A stretch of DNA of 64,000 nt from Streptomyces sp. 3214.6 (GTDB taxonomy: Bacteria > Actinomycetota > Actinomycetes > Streptomycetales > Streptomycetaceae): contig NZ_LT670819.1 in NCBI RefSeq assembly GCF_900129855.1, positions 7,564,001-7,628,000 of the forward strand, given 5' to 3'. Under the pieces are notes generated by a model that saw only the letters and a program-made list of their open reading frames with translations, ran no database searches and was not told where the DNA came from. This document shows, piece after piece, positions 42,174 through 50,714 of the stretch. Position numbers and translations under genes: made by a program. Within the stretch, counting starts at the first letter, position 1. Each line of letters opens with the position of its first letter.

Positions 42174-42739
42174 CGGTCCCTTCCCGAGGCCGTGGCCTCA
42201 CCGGTGCGCACCATCGCGGGCACCTTGAGCGGAGTTCCCCTGGCGCCGAGCAGCTTCTGCAGCTCGGCCATTCCCTTGGAGGTCTGGCTCTTCACCGTAC
42301 CCACCGAGACCCCGAGGGCGAGCGCGGTGTCCTTCTCCGAGAGGTCGAAGGCGTGCCGCAGCACCACACAGGCCCGTTTGCGGAACGGCAGTCTACGCAA
42401 CGCCGACTGGACGTCCACCACGCCCGCGATGTCGGGGTTCTCCGTCTTCTCCTCGCGCTGCGACCAGAACAGGGCGATCCGGCGGCGCTCACGGACGGCG
42501 CTGCGGATACGGGTGCGGGCCAGGTTGGCGACGACGCCACGGGCGTACGCCACCGGATGGTCGGCCGCGCGCACCCGGTCCCAGCGGTTCCACAGCGCGA
42601 GGAGCGCGTCCGCCGCCAGGTCGTCGGCGGCGTCCGCCTCACCGGTCAACAGATGGGCGAGGCGGGACAGTTCCGCGTAGTGACGGTCGAAGAAGGCATG
42701 GAATTCCACGGAGGCGGCGTCGTCGACGACTGTGCCCAC
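42170..42739 (-). CDS. SigE-family ECF RNA polymerase sigma factor
   Basis: This 189-residue protein has sigma region 2 (about 10-80, FFDRHYAELSRLAHLLTGEADAADDLAADALLALW) and region 4 (about 115-170, with the helix-turn-helix DLSEKDTALALGVSVGTVKSQTSKG). It lacks region 3, as in ECF sigma factors. GTG start with GAGGT upstream. Coupling to the membrane protein suggests control by an extracytoplasmic signal. The targets are unknown; the shared GGCAACC motif upstream of two nearby lyase genes is a candidate. Confidence 0.9.
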   Translation of the reverse strand: MGTVVDDAASVEFHAFFDRHYAELSRLAHLLTGEADAADDLAADALLALWNRWDRVRAADHPVAYARGVVANLARTRIRSAVRERRRIALFWSQREEKTENPDIAGVVDVQSALRRLPFRKRACVVLRHAFDLSEKDTALALGVSVGTVKSQTSKGMAELQKLLGARGTPLKVPAMVRTGEATASGRDR

Positions 42740-43021
42740 GGGTGACCTCTTCTCGATGCGACTTCTGGCACCCGTCGGGGTGCGGCCTGTGCGTGTCAGG
42801 TGAATGACATGGGGATCCCGAGGAGGTTGTCGGGACGAGATCGGGAAGCGTAGCAGTGATCGACCACTTGGTTTGGTACGGGGGTTCGAACATCATGTGG
42901 CAGGCCGAACAAGAGCGGAACCCGATTCCGTAACACGGCGAAAACCTGAAGAGGGTTCAACGACGGAACAATCCAGCCAGCATCCGCACCCAGATCGTTC
43001 AGGCACCTAGGAGTACCAGTC
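42740..43021. other. Intergenic region between divergent sigma factor and purine permease genes
   Basis: These 282 bp hold two divergent promoters that I cannot define precisely. I looked for a purine riboswitch ahead of the permease and did not find its conserved core. AGGAG (43010-43014) is the permease ribosome-binding site. Confidence 0.6.
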
Positions 43022-44473
43022 ATGTCCGAGACGAAGAAGGCGGCCGACCGGCCAACTGCCCCGCCGACTGCGGCGAGCAGCGTCGACCGGTTCTTCAAGA
43101 TCTCCGAACGGGGATCCACCTTCGGCCGGGAGATACGCGGCGGCTTCGCCACGTTCTTCACCATGGCCTACATCCTTGTCCTGAATCCGATCATTCTGGG
43201 CAGCGCCAAGGACAAGTTCGGGCACCAGCTCGACACTGTCCAACTCACCACCGCGACCGCCCTGGTGGCGGCCGTCATGACGATCGTGATGGGCGTCGGC
43301 GGCAACCTGCCCCTGGCGCTCGCCGCGGGCCTCGGCCTGAACGCGGTCGTCGCCTTCCAGATCGCCCCGCTGATGAGCTGGGACGACGCGATGGGCCTCA
43401 TCGTCCTGGAAGGCCTGCTGATCTGCGTCCTGGTGGTGACCGGTCTGCGCGAGGCCGTCATGCACGCCATCCCGCAGCCGCTCAAGCAGGCGATCAGCGT
43501 CGGCATCGGTCTGTTCATCGCCTTCATCGGCTTCGTCGACGCCGGTTTCGTCAGCCGGATCCCCGACGCCGCGAACACCACCGTCCCCGTGCAGCTCGGC
43601 GGCACCGGCACGCTCAGCGGCTGGCCCATCCTCGTCTTCTGCCTCGGCGTGCTGCTGACGATCGGGCTGCTCGCACGCAAGGTCAAGGGAGCGATCCTGA
43701 TCAGCATCGTGACCATGACGGTGCTCGCGATCGTCATCAACTCGATCGCCGACATCAAGTCCTGGGGCCTGACCACGCCCTCATGGCCCGACAAGCTGGT
43801 CGGCACCCCCGACTTCGGGCTGATCGGCCACTTCAGCCTGTTCGGCGCGTTCGGCGAGACCGGCGCCATCACGGTCGTCCTGCTGGTCTTCACGCTCATC
43901 CTGTCCGACTTCTTCGACACCATGGGCACGGTCGTCGGCATCAGCGCGGAGGCGGGACTGCTGAACGAGAAGGGCGAGGTGCCCAACCTGGGCCGCGTGC
44001 TGCTCATCGACGGCGCGGCGGCGGTCGCGGGCGGCGCGGCTTCGTCGTCCTCCGCGACCTCCTACATCGAGTCGGCGGCCGGCGTCGGCGAGGGTTCGCG
44101 CACCGGCTTCTCCAACCTGGTCACCGGCGGCCTCTTCGCCCTCGCCCTGTTCCTGACGCCGGTCCTCACCATCGTCCCCCTCCAGGCAGCGGCCCCCGCC
44201 CTGGTCGCCGTCGGCTTCCTGATGATGACGCAGGTCAAGAGCATCGACTGGGACAAGTACGAGATCGCCATCCCGGCGTTCCTCACCATCGCCGTGATGC
44301 CGTTCACGTACTCGATCACCAACGGGATCGGCGCGGGCTTCCTGGCGTACGTCCTCATCAAGACGGTCCTCGGCAAGGCGAAGGACGTGCACTGGCTGCT
44401 GTGGGGGGCGTCGGCGCTGTTCGTGGTGTACTTCGCGATCGACCCGATCGAGCAGATCCTGGGCGTGAAGTGA
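43022..44473 (+). CDS. AzgA-type NCS2 purine (hypoxanthine/guanine) permease
   Basis: This 483-residue protein has multiple hydrophobic segments and AzgA/PbuG features: REIRGGFATFFTMAYILVLNP near the N-terminus, LALAAGLGLNAVVAF and the FDTMGTVVGISAEAGLL region, and SSSSATSYIESAAGVGEGSRTG. AzgA-type carriers import hypoxanthine, guanine and adenine with protons. It is monocistronic and convergent with the PBP gene. Confidence 0.9.
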   Translation: MSETKKAADRPTAPPTAASSVDRFFKISERGSTFGREIRGGFATFFTMAYILVLNPIILGSAKDKFGHQLDTVQLTTATALVAAVMTIVMGVGGNLPLALAAGLGLNAVVAFQIAPLMSWDDAMGLIVLEGLLICVLVVTGLREAVMHAIPQPLKQAISVGIGLFIAFIGFVDAGFVSRIPDAANTTVPVQLGGTGTLSGWPILVFCLGVLLTIGLLARKVKGAILISIVTMTVLAIVINSIADIKSWGLTTPSWPDKLVGTPDFGLIGHFSLFGAFGETGAITVVLLVFTLILSDFFDTMGTVVGISAEAGLLNEKGEVPNLGRVLLIDGAAAVAGGAASSSSATSYIESAAGVGEGSRTGFSNLVTGGLFALALFLTPVLTIVPLQAAAPALVAVGFLMMTQVKSIDWDKYEIAIPAFLTIAVMPFTYSITNGIGAGFLAYVLIKTVLGKAKDVHWLLWGASALFVVYFAIDPIEQILGVK

Positions 44474-44486
44474 CCTGTCCGACGGC

Positions 44487-45944
44487 CTAGTTCTTCAGTG
44501 CCGCCTCCATCATCGCCTTCGCGACGGGGGCGGCCAGCCCGTTGCCGCTGACCTCGGAACGCGCCGCGTCCGACTGCTCGACCACGACCGCCACGGCGAC
44601 CTCCTTGCCCGACGAGTCGGACTTGCCGTACGACGTGAACCAGGCGTACGGCGCCTTGCTGTTGTTCTCGCCGTTCTGTGCGGTGCCCGTCTTGCCGCCG
44701 ACGGTGACGCCGTCGATGAGCGCGTTCGTGCCCGTGCCCTTCTCGACGACCGTCTGCATCGCCGACTGCAACTGCTCGGCGGTGTCGGAGCTGACGATCT
44801 CCTTCGTCGACGCCTTGTCGTCGTAGTCCTCCAGGACGTCGCCGCCGCCGTTGGTGATCTGCGAGACCATGTGCGGCGAGACCAGCTTGCCGCCGTTGGC
44901 GATGGCGGCCGACACCATGGCCATCTGCAACGGGGTCGCGGTCACGTCGAACTGGCCGATGCCGGTCAGCGCCGTGGACGACTCGTCCATGTCGGACGGA
45001 TACACGCTCGGGTACGCCCGAACCGGCACGTCCTGGCTGTCGTCGTCGAAGCCGAACTTCTCCGCCATCGCCCTCAGCTTGTCCTGCCCGAGCTGCACGG
45101 CCATGTGCGCGAACACGTTGTTGCAGGAGTACTGCAGCGCGACCCGGATCGTGGCGTTCTCACAGGGCGCGGAGGGGTTCTCGTTGCTCAGGTCAGTCCG
45201 CGTGCCCGGCAGCCTGTACGGGTCCACGCTGTCGGTCTTCTCGTCCACCGACGAGTACAGCCCGTCCTCCAGCGCGGCCGCCGCAACTACCAGCTTGAAC
45301 GTGGAGCCCGGCGCGAGCGGCTGGCGCAGCGCCCGGTTGGTGAGCGGCTTGTCGGGGTCCGCGTTCAGCTGCTTCCAGGCGGCCTGGGCGGTGTTGGCGT
45401 CGGTCAGCGACGACGGGTCGTACGACGGGGTCGACACGACCGCGAGGATCTGGCCGGTCTTCGGGTCGATCGCGACGGCGGCGCCCTTCTTGTCGCCGAG
45501 CGCGTCGTACGCCGCCTTCTGCACGTCCGGGGCGATCGTGGTGATCACGTCGCCCGGGTCGGCCCGCTTGTTCGTGACCGTGTCCAGCGCCGTCTTCAGA
45601 CGGGTGTCGGTGCCGTTGAGCAGGCTCGTGTAGATGCCTTCGAGCTGCGTCGGGGCGTAACTCTGCGAGGCGTAGCCCGTCACCGCCGCGTACAGCTTGC
45701 CGTTCGTGTACGTGCGCTTGAATCTGAGATCGCCGCCCGAGGTGACGGCCGAGCCGGTGATCGCCTTTCCGGCCACGATGATGTTCCCGAGCGGCTCCGC
45801 ATACGTCTCGATCGCGTTGCGCCGGTTGTACTTGTCGTCCGCGAGTGCCTGGCCCTCGTAGAACTGCACCCAGGTCGCCCGGATCAGTAGGGCCAACACC
45901 AGCAGCAGCGCGAAGACCGAGGCGCGCCTGATCGTCTTGTTCAT
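44487..45944 (-). CDS. Class B penicillin-binding protein (transpeptidase, PbpA-like)
   Basis: This 485-residue protein has one N-terminal membrane helix (about 8-27) and a periplasm-side dimerisation domain. The transpeptidase domain carries the three active-site motifs: SxxK in PGSTFKLV (near residue 217), SxN in YSCNNVF (near 272) and KTG in GGKTGTAQ (near 418). It cross-links peptidoglycan. No PASTA repeats are present. No ftsW/rodA neighbour is seen, so its role in growth, division or sporulation is not fixed. Confidence 0.92.
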   Translation of the reverse strand: MNKTIRRASVFALLLVLALLIRATWVQFYEGQALADDKYNRRNAIETYAEPLGNIIVAGKAITGSAVTSGGDLRFKRTYTNGKLYAAVTGYASQSYAPTQLEGIYTSLLNGTDTRLKTALDTVTNKRADPGDVITTIAPDVQKAAYDALGDKKGAAVAIDPKTGQILAVVSTPSYDPSSLTDANTAQAAWKQLNADPDKPLTNRALRQPLAPGSTFKLVVAAAALEDGLYSSVDEKTDSVDPYRLPGTRTDLSNENPSAPCENATIRVALQYSCNNVFAHMAVQLGQDKLRAMAEKFGFDDDSQDVPVRAYPSVYPSDMDESSTALTGIGQFDVTATPLQMAMVSAAIANGGKLVSPHMVSQITNGGGDVLEDYDDKASTKEIVSSDTAEQLQSAMQTVVEKGTGTNALIDGVTVGGKTGTAQNGENNSKAPYAWFTSYGKSDSSGKEVAVAVVVEQSDAARSEVSGNGLAAPVAKAMMEAALKN

Positions 45945-46027
45945 TGCGATGAGAAAGACGAACGGGAAGAGATCGATCGTTCCCGTCCGCCTGGATTCTC
46001 ATCGTCCGTTCATGTAGTCGGCCGGCC

Positions 46028-46801
46028 TCAGAGGCGACGGGTCGCCAGCGTGAGGCGGTCGCGCGCGTCGAACAGGGCGTCCTTCACCAACTGCTCGTGC
46101 GCGGGCGTGAGTCTCGCCACCGGCACCGAGCAGCTGATCGCGTCCCGGGCCGGCGTGCGGTACGGGATCGCCACGCCGAAGCAGCGCAGGCCCAGCGTGT
46201 TCTCCTCGCGGTCCACCGCGATGCCCTGCTCGCGGACCTGGTGCAGCTCCTCGATGAGCTTCTCGCGGTCGGTGATGGTGTGCTCGGTCAGCGCCGGGAG
46301 CGTCTCCGGCAGCATCTTGCGGACCTGCTCGTCGGTGTAGGTGCTCAGCAGCGCCTTGCCGAGGGACGTGGAGTGGGCGGGCAGCCGGCGGCCGACGCGG
46401 GTGAAGGGGCGCAGGTAGTGCTGGGACTGGCGGGTCGCGAGGTAGACGACGTTCGTGCCGTCGAGGCGGGCGAGGTGGATGGTCTCGGTGGTGTCGTCGG
46501 AGAGCCGGTCCAGGGTCGGCCGGGCCGCCGCGACGACCTCGTCGCCGTCGATGTAGGAGGTGCCGACGAGCAGCGCCCGCACGCCGATGCCGTACCGTGT
46601 GCCCGTCGCGTCGGTCTCCACCCAGCCCAGCTCCACCAGGGTGCGCAGCAACATGTAGAGACTGGACTTGGGATATCCGACGGCTTCCTGGACCGATGCC
46701 AGGGAGTGCATTCCTGGGCGGCCGGCGAAGTATTCCAGCAGCTCAACCGTCCGCACCGCGGACTTGACCTGCGCCCCGCCCCCCGTCTCGCCAGCCGACA
46801 T
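46028..46801 (-). CDS. IclR family transcriptional regulator, likely of uronate/pentose catabolism
   Basis: This 257-residue protein has a winged helix (about 12-75: VKSAVRTVELLEYFAGRPGMHSLASVQEAVGYPKSSLYMLLRTL) and an IclR effector domain with DETTETIHLARLD-like and GKALLS segments. The relatives KdgR and others control uronate use. I chose the ATG at 46801; an in-frame extension to 46891 would run through an operator-like palindrome. It is divergent from the oxoglutarate-semialdehyde dehydrogenase and a palindrome related to those at kdgD/udh lies between. A regulator role over both loci is inferred. Confidence 0.9.
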   Translation of the reverse strand: MSAGETGGGAQVKSAVRTVELLEYFAGRPGMHSLASVQEAVGYPKSSLYMLLRTLVELGWVETDATGTRYGIGVRALLVGTSYIDGDEVVAAARPTLDRLSDDTTETIHLARLDGTNVVYLATRQSQHYLRPFTRVGRRLPAHSTSLGKALLSTYTDEQVRKMLPETLPALTEHTITDREKLIEELHQVREQGIAVDREENTLGLRCFGVAIPYRTPARDAISCSVPVARLTPAHEQLVKDALFDARDRLTLATRRL

Positions 46802-46848
46802 CGCCTTGACCCCTTCGTTCGACGACAAGCTGAAGATATAGTCTCGAA

Positions 46849-46889
46849 CAGCATATTCACCATCAGAGACGGCGTTCAGCATATCGAAC
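46849..46889. promoter_or_regulatory. Operator-like palindrome and direct repeat between iclR and aldehyde dehydrogenase
   Basis: GTTCAGCATATCGAAC (46874-46889) is a partial palindrome with perfect outer arms GTTC/GAAC, related to the motifs at 11713, 11844 and 11863. CAGCATAT occurs twice (46849-46856 and 46877-46884), each in a similar context. The location suits autoregulation and control of the dehydrogenase. Confidence 0.6.
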
Positions 46890-46960
46890 ATCCCTGGTGG
46901 GTGAGCCAGTACCAGAGCCTGTACCGAACATGGTCAGTACCAAGCGTGGAGGGACCCGCG

Positions 46961-48490
46961 GTGGCAGCAGCACCAGTCTGGAGTGTCGACCCCCGAACCG
47001 GGAAGCAGCGTGAACAGGTTGCGGTGGAGGCCACGGCCCAGGAGGTCGACACCGTCGTCCGCGCCGCCCACGACGCGCGCGGCTCACTCGCCGACCGCAC
47101 CGTCCGCGCCGCCTTCCTGCGCTCCGCCGCCGACCGGCTCCAGGCGGCCAAGGACACGCTCGTCGAGGTGGCCGACGCCGAGACCGCGCTCGGCCCGGTC
47201 CGGCTGAACGGCGAGCTCGCCCGCACCTGCTACCAGCTGCGGGCCTTCGCCGACATCGTCGACGAGGGCGCCTTCCTGGACGTCGTCATCAACCACCCCG
47301 ACGACACCGCCACCCCGCCCATCCCCGACCTGCGCCGCTACAAGGTGCCGCTCGGTGTGGTCGCCGTGTACTCGGCGTCCAACTTCCCGTTCGCCTTCTC
47401 CGTCGCGGGCGGCGACACCGCGAGCGCGCTCGCGGCCGGCAACCCGGTCGTCGTCAAGTCCCACCCCGACCACCCGGCGCTGTCCGAACTGGTCGCCAAG
47501 GTGCTGCGGCACGCCGCCGCCGAGCACAAGATCCCGGAGGGCGTGCTCGGTCTCGTGCACGGCTTCGAGGCCGGCGTCGAGCTGATCAAGCACCCGCTGG
47601 TCACCGCCGCGGGCTTCACGGGCTCCATCCGGGGCGGGCGGGCGCTGTTCGACGCGGCCGCCGCGCGGCCGGCGCCGATCCCGTTCCACGGTGAGCTGGG
47701 CTCGCTCAACCCCGTCGTGGTGACGGAGGAGGCCGCCGCCGAGCGCGCCGAGACCATCGGCGCCGGGCTCGCCGGGTCCATGACGCTGGGCGTCGGGCAG
47801 TTCTGCGTCAAGCCCGGGCTGGTGCTGGTGCCGTCCGGCGCGGCCGGCGACGGCCTGGTCAAGTCGCTGACGGACGCGGTGAGCGACACCGACGCGGGCG
47901 TCCTGCTCGACCACCGGATGCGGGACAACTTCATCGCCGGGGTCGCCGAGCGCGCGGAGCTGGCCGACGTGGAGTCGCCGGTGACGCCCGGCGCGGGCGG
48001 GGAGCACACCGTCAGCGCGGGCTTCCTGACCGTGCCCGCTGCTCGGCTCGCCGCCGAGGGGGAGCACGATCTGCTGCTGGAGGAGTGCTTCGGGCCGGTC
48101 ACCGTCGTGGCCCGCTACGACGACGAGGGCGAGGTCAAGGCGGTTCTGTCGCGGCTGCCGGGGAACCTGACGGCGACGGTTCAGCTGTCCGAGGCGGAGG
48201 CCGCCGGCCAGGGGCGTGGGGCGGAGATGCTCGCCGAGCTGACGCCGCTCGCCGGACGCGTGCTGGTGAACGGGTGGCCTACGGGCGTTGCCGTCGCGCC
48301 CGCTCAGCATCACGGGGGGCCGTACCCGGCCACCACGTCCACGTCCACGTCTGTCGGCGGGACCGCCATCGAGCGGTGGCTGCGGCCCGTCGCCTATCAG
48401 AACGCTCCGGCCGCGCTGCTGCCGGTGGAGCTGCGGGACGAGAACGAGCTGGGGCTGCCCCGGCGGTTCAACGGCCACTTGGAGCGATAG
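46961..48490 (+). CDS. 2-oxoglutarate semialdehyde dehydrogenase (NADP-type aldehyde dehydrogenase)
   Basis: This 509-residue aldehyde dehydrogenase belongs to the branch that includes type III 2-oxoglutarate semialdehyde dehydrogenases. Active-site residues: Asn in YSASNFPFAFS near residue 140, Glu in FHGELGSLNP near 247 and the nucleophile Cys in GVGQFCVKPG near 284. It converts 2-oxoglutarate semialdehyde to 2-oxoglutarate, the last step after KdgD. The GTG at 46961 has GGAGGG 7 bp upstream; the frame is open far upstream but that part is not coding. Divergent from the IclR gene. Confidence 0.85.
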   Translation: MAAAPVWSVDPRTGKQREQVAVEATAQEVDTVVRAAHDARGSLADRTVRAAFLRSAADRLQAAKDTLVEVADAETALGPVRLNGELARTCYQLRAFADIVDEGAFLDVVINHPDDTATPPIPDLRRYKVPLGVVAVYSASNFPFAFSVAGGDTASALAAGNPVVVKSHPDHPALSELVAKVLRHAAAEHKIPEGVLGLVHGFEAGVELIKHPLVTAAGFTGSIRGGRALFDAAAARPAPIPFHGELGSLNPVVVTEEAAAERAETIGAGLAGSMTLGVGQFCVKPGLVLVPSGAAGDGLVKSLTDAVSDTDAGVLLDHRMRDNFIAGVAERAELADVESPVTPGAGGEHTVSAGFLTVPAARLAAEGEHDLLLEECFGPVTVVARYDDEGEVKAVLSRLPGNLTATVQLSEAEAAGQGRGAEMLAELTPLAGRVLVNGWPTGVAVAPAQHHGGPYPATTSTSTSVGGTAIERWLRPVAYQNAPAALLPVELRDENELGLPRRFNGHLER

Positions 48491-48633
48491 CGCTCCGCGC
48501 GGGTGCCGTGGGGGTGCGGTCGATCGTCGACCGCGGGTTCGGTCATGGTGACCGCTCGCGCCCCCGCGGCGGAGCCGCGTGCCGACAGGCCCCGCGCCCC
48601 CGGACAGCTCCACCCACCCTGGATAATCGGGCC

Positions 48634-49242
48634 ATGGATGTCTCCCTTCCCGAACTGCCCTTCCCCCTTCGTACTTACGGCCCCGACGGGCACTGGTTGT
48701 ATGAGGACGGGGTGTTGATCGGGTGGGCCGGGGCTCGGCAGGACCGCTTCGTGCCGCCCACCGGGGAGGCGCTGGACCCCGCTGCCGACGCGCCCCGGCT
48801 GCTCGGGGCGCCCGAAGGGGACTTCCAGCTCATCGCCCGCGTCACCGTCGGGTTCAACTGGGCCTTCGACGCGGGGGCGTTGTACGTCCATGTCGGTGAA
48901 CGGGCCTGGGCCAAGCTCTGTCTGGAGTACTCTCCGGATGTGGCGACCGTCTGCACGGTGGTCACCCGGGGGCACTCCGACGACGCCAACTCCTTCACCG
49001 TGGAGGGGAGTTCGGTCTGGCTGCGGGTGAGCAGGACCGGTCGTGCCTTCGCCTTCCACGCCTCCCGGGACGGCAAGCGCTGGACCTTCGTCCGGCTGTT
49101 CACGCTGGGCGAGGAGAAGGAGACCGGCGCGGCCCTCATCGGGTTCATGACGCAGTCGCCGATGGGCGACGGGTGCGTCGTGACGTACGACCACCTCGAG
49201 TTCAGGACCGAGTGGCCGGACGACCTGAGAGACGGCAGCTGA
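48634..49242 (+). CDS. DUF1349 domain protein
   Basis: This 202-residue soluble protein is a DUF1349 beta-sandwich (concanavalin-like fold), with DFQLIARVTVGFNWAFDAGALYVHVGERAWAKLCLEYS and a WTFVRLFTL segment. The family resembles the C-terminal domain of some GH43 enzymes and may bind sugars; no activity is known. Start ATG 48634 lacks a strong ribosome-binding site. Confidence 0.82.
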   Translation: MDVSLPELPFPLRTYGPDGHWLYEDGVLIGWAGARQDRFVPPTGEALDPAADAPRLLGAPEGDFQLIARVTVGFNWAFDAGALYVHVGERAWAKLCLEYSPDVATVCTVVTRGHSDDANSFTVEGSSVWLRVSRTGRAFAFHASRDGKRWTFVRLFTLGEEKETGAALIGFMTQSPMGDGCVVTYDHLEFRTEWPDDLRDGS

Positions 49243-49359
49243 GCGCACCCGTCACCGCGCACAGCGCCCCCCCGCCCCCGGTTCGGCCGGGGCCGGAACC
49301 GGGGAACGGGCCGGCACGTCCTCGGTTGCATGATCGAAGAACGCGTCACGGGAGGCCGG

Positions 49360-49842
49360 GTGATCCGCACCGCCGTGCCCGCCGAGGCGGAGACCGTCGC
49401 CGCCCTGCACGCCCGAGCCCGGGCGACCTACTACCCCGACGGGATCCCGCAGGACGGCACCGACTGGCTCGCGAACTGGCGCACCGCCATCGAGCGGCCC
49501 GACGGCCAGGTGCTCTGCGTCGTCGAGCGGGGGCGGATCGTCGGCCTCGCCTCGTTCCGTACGCCGCAGGGGGCGGGGGCGGACACCGTCAAGCTGTTCC
49601 AGTTCCATGTCGACCCCGACCACTGGCGCGGCGGTATCGGCACGGCTCTGCACACGGCCTGCGCGGAGCAGTGGCGGGCGGACGGCCGACGCACGGCGGT
49701 GCTCGACGTGCATGTCGACAACCGGCGGGCCCAGGCGTTCTACGCACGTCAGGGCTGGTTCCCGGACCCGCAGAACCCGCCCGCCCAGGGCGATCACCAT
49801 CTCTTTCTGCGCTACTGCGTGCCCGGGAATGATCCACGCTGA
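49360..49842 (+). CDS. GNAT family N-acetyltransferase
   Basis: This protein of about 160 residues has the GNAT acetyl-CoA fold: ETVAALHARARATYY at the N-terminus, RIVGLASFRT, then FQFHVDPDHWRGGIGTALHTACAEQW (motif A, with the pyrophosphate loop). The C-terminal VLDVHVDNRRAQAFYARQGW is typical. The acyl acceptor is unknown. GTG 49360 is favoured because GGGAGG is 4 bp upstream; an ATG at 49330 would add ten residues. Confidence 0.85.
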   Translation: MIRTAVPAEAETVAALHARARATYYPDGIPQDGTDWLANWRTAIERPDGQVLCVVERGRIVGLASFRTPQGAGADTVKLFQFHVDPDHWRGGIGTALHTACAEQWRADGRRTAVLDVHVDNRRAQAFYARQGWFPDPQNPPAQGDHHLFLRYCVPGNDPR

Positions 49843-49900
49843 TTGAACGTTCACGTACCCGGCGGGGGGAGCCTCCGTACCCGTACGAGCTGGAGAGAAC

Positions 49901-50617
49901 ATGAAGGTCGAGATCTGGTCGGACATCGCGTGCCCCTGGTGCTACGTGGGCAAGGCCCGCTTCGAGAAGGCGCTCGAGGCCTTCCCGCACCGCGACCAGG
50001 TCGAGGTGGTGCACCGTTCCTTCGAGCTGGACCCCGGCCGCGCCAAGGGCGACGTCCAGCCCGTGCTGGCCATGCTCACCAAGAAGTACGGCATGAGCGA
50101 GGCGCAGGCGCAGGCCGGCGAGGAGAACCTGGGCGCCCAGGCCGCCGCCGAGGGCCTCGACTACCGCACCCGCGACCGCGACCACGGCAACACCTTCGAC
50201 ATGCACCGCCTGCTGCACTTCGCCAAGGAGCACGGCCGGCAGGACGAGCTGATCCAGATCCTCTACCGGGCCAACTTCGCCGAGGAGCGGTCGCTGTTCA
50301 CCGAGGGCGAGGAGCGGCTCGTGGAACTGGCCGTCGAGGCCGGTCTCGACGCCGACGCCGCCCGCACGGTCCTCGCCGACCCGGCCCGCTACGCCGACGA
50401 GGTCCGCGCCGACGAGCGCGAGGCCGCCCAGCTCGGCGCGAACGGCGTGCCCTTCTTCGTCCTCGACCGCGCCTACGGCGTCTCCGGCGCCCAGCCCGCC
50501 GAGGTGTTCGCCCAGGCCCTCACCCAGGCCTGGGGCGACCGCTCTCCGCTGAAGCTGATCGACGACGGCGGCGCGCAGGCCTGCGGTCCGGACGGGTGCG
50601 CGGTGCCGCAGCACTGA
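49901..50617 (+). CDS. DsbA family oxidoreductase, FrnE-like
   Basis: This 238-residue cytosolic thioredoxin-fold protein has the CPWC redox pair at residues 11-14 and an inserted helical domain, as in FrnE-type disulfide isomerase-like proteins linked to stress tolerance. NGVPFFVLDRAYGVSGAQP is the conserved cis-proline region. Two further cysteines are near the C-terminus (ACGPDGC). Start ATG is preceded by GGAGAG. Confidence 0.9.
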   Translation: MKVEIWSDIACPWCYVGKARFEKALEAFPHRDQVEVVHRSFELDPGRAKGDVQPVLAMLTKKYGMSEAQAQAGEENLGAQAAAEGLDYRTRDRDHGNTFDMHRLLHFAKEHGRQDELIQILYRANFAEERSLFTEGEERLVELAVEAGLDADAARTVLADPARYADEVRADEREAAQLGANGVPFFVLDRAYGVSGAQPAEVFAQALTQAWGDRSPLKLIDDGGAQACGPDGCAVPQH

Positions 50618-50714
50618 AAAACCGCAGGTGAGAGGCGATCCATAAGCCGTCCTAAGCGGAATCACATAAAAATCGGCAATGGACGAGGCGTTCTGGGGGT
50701 CCCACAGTGGACCC

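Noticed and set aside
42740..43021. Purine riboswitch upstream of the AzgA-type permease
   Set aside because: The conserved purine-riboswitch core and its pairing stems are not visible.
46097..46960. N-terminal extension of the aldehyde dehydrogenase overlapping the IclR gene
   Set aside because: It is antisense to iclR and unlike any aldehyde dehydrogenase; a GTG with GGAGGG lies at 46961.
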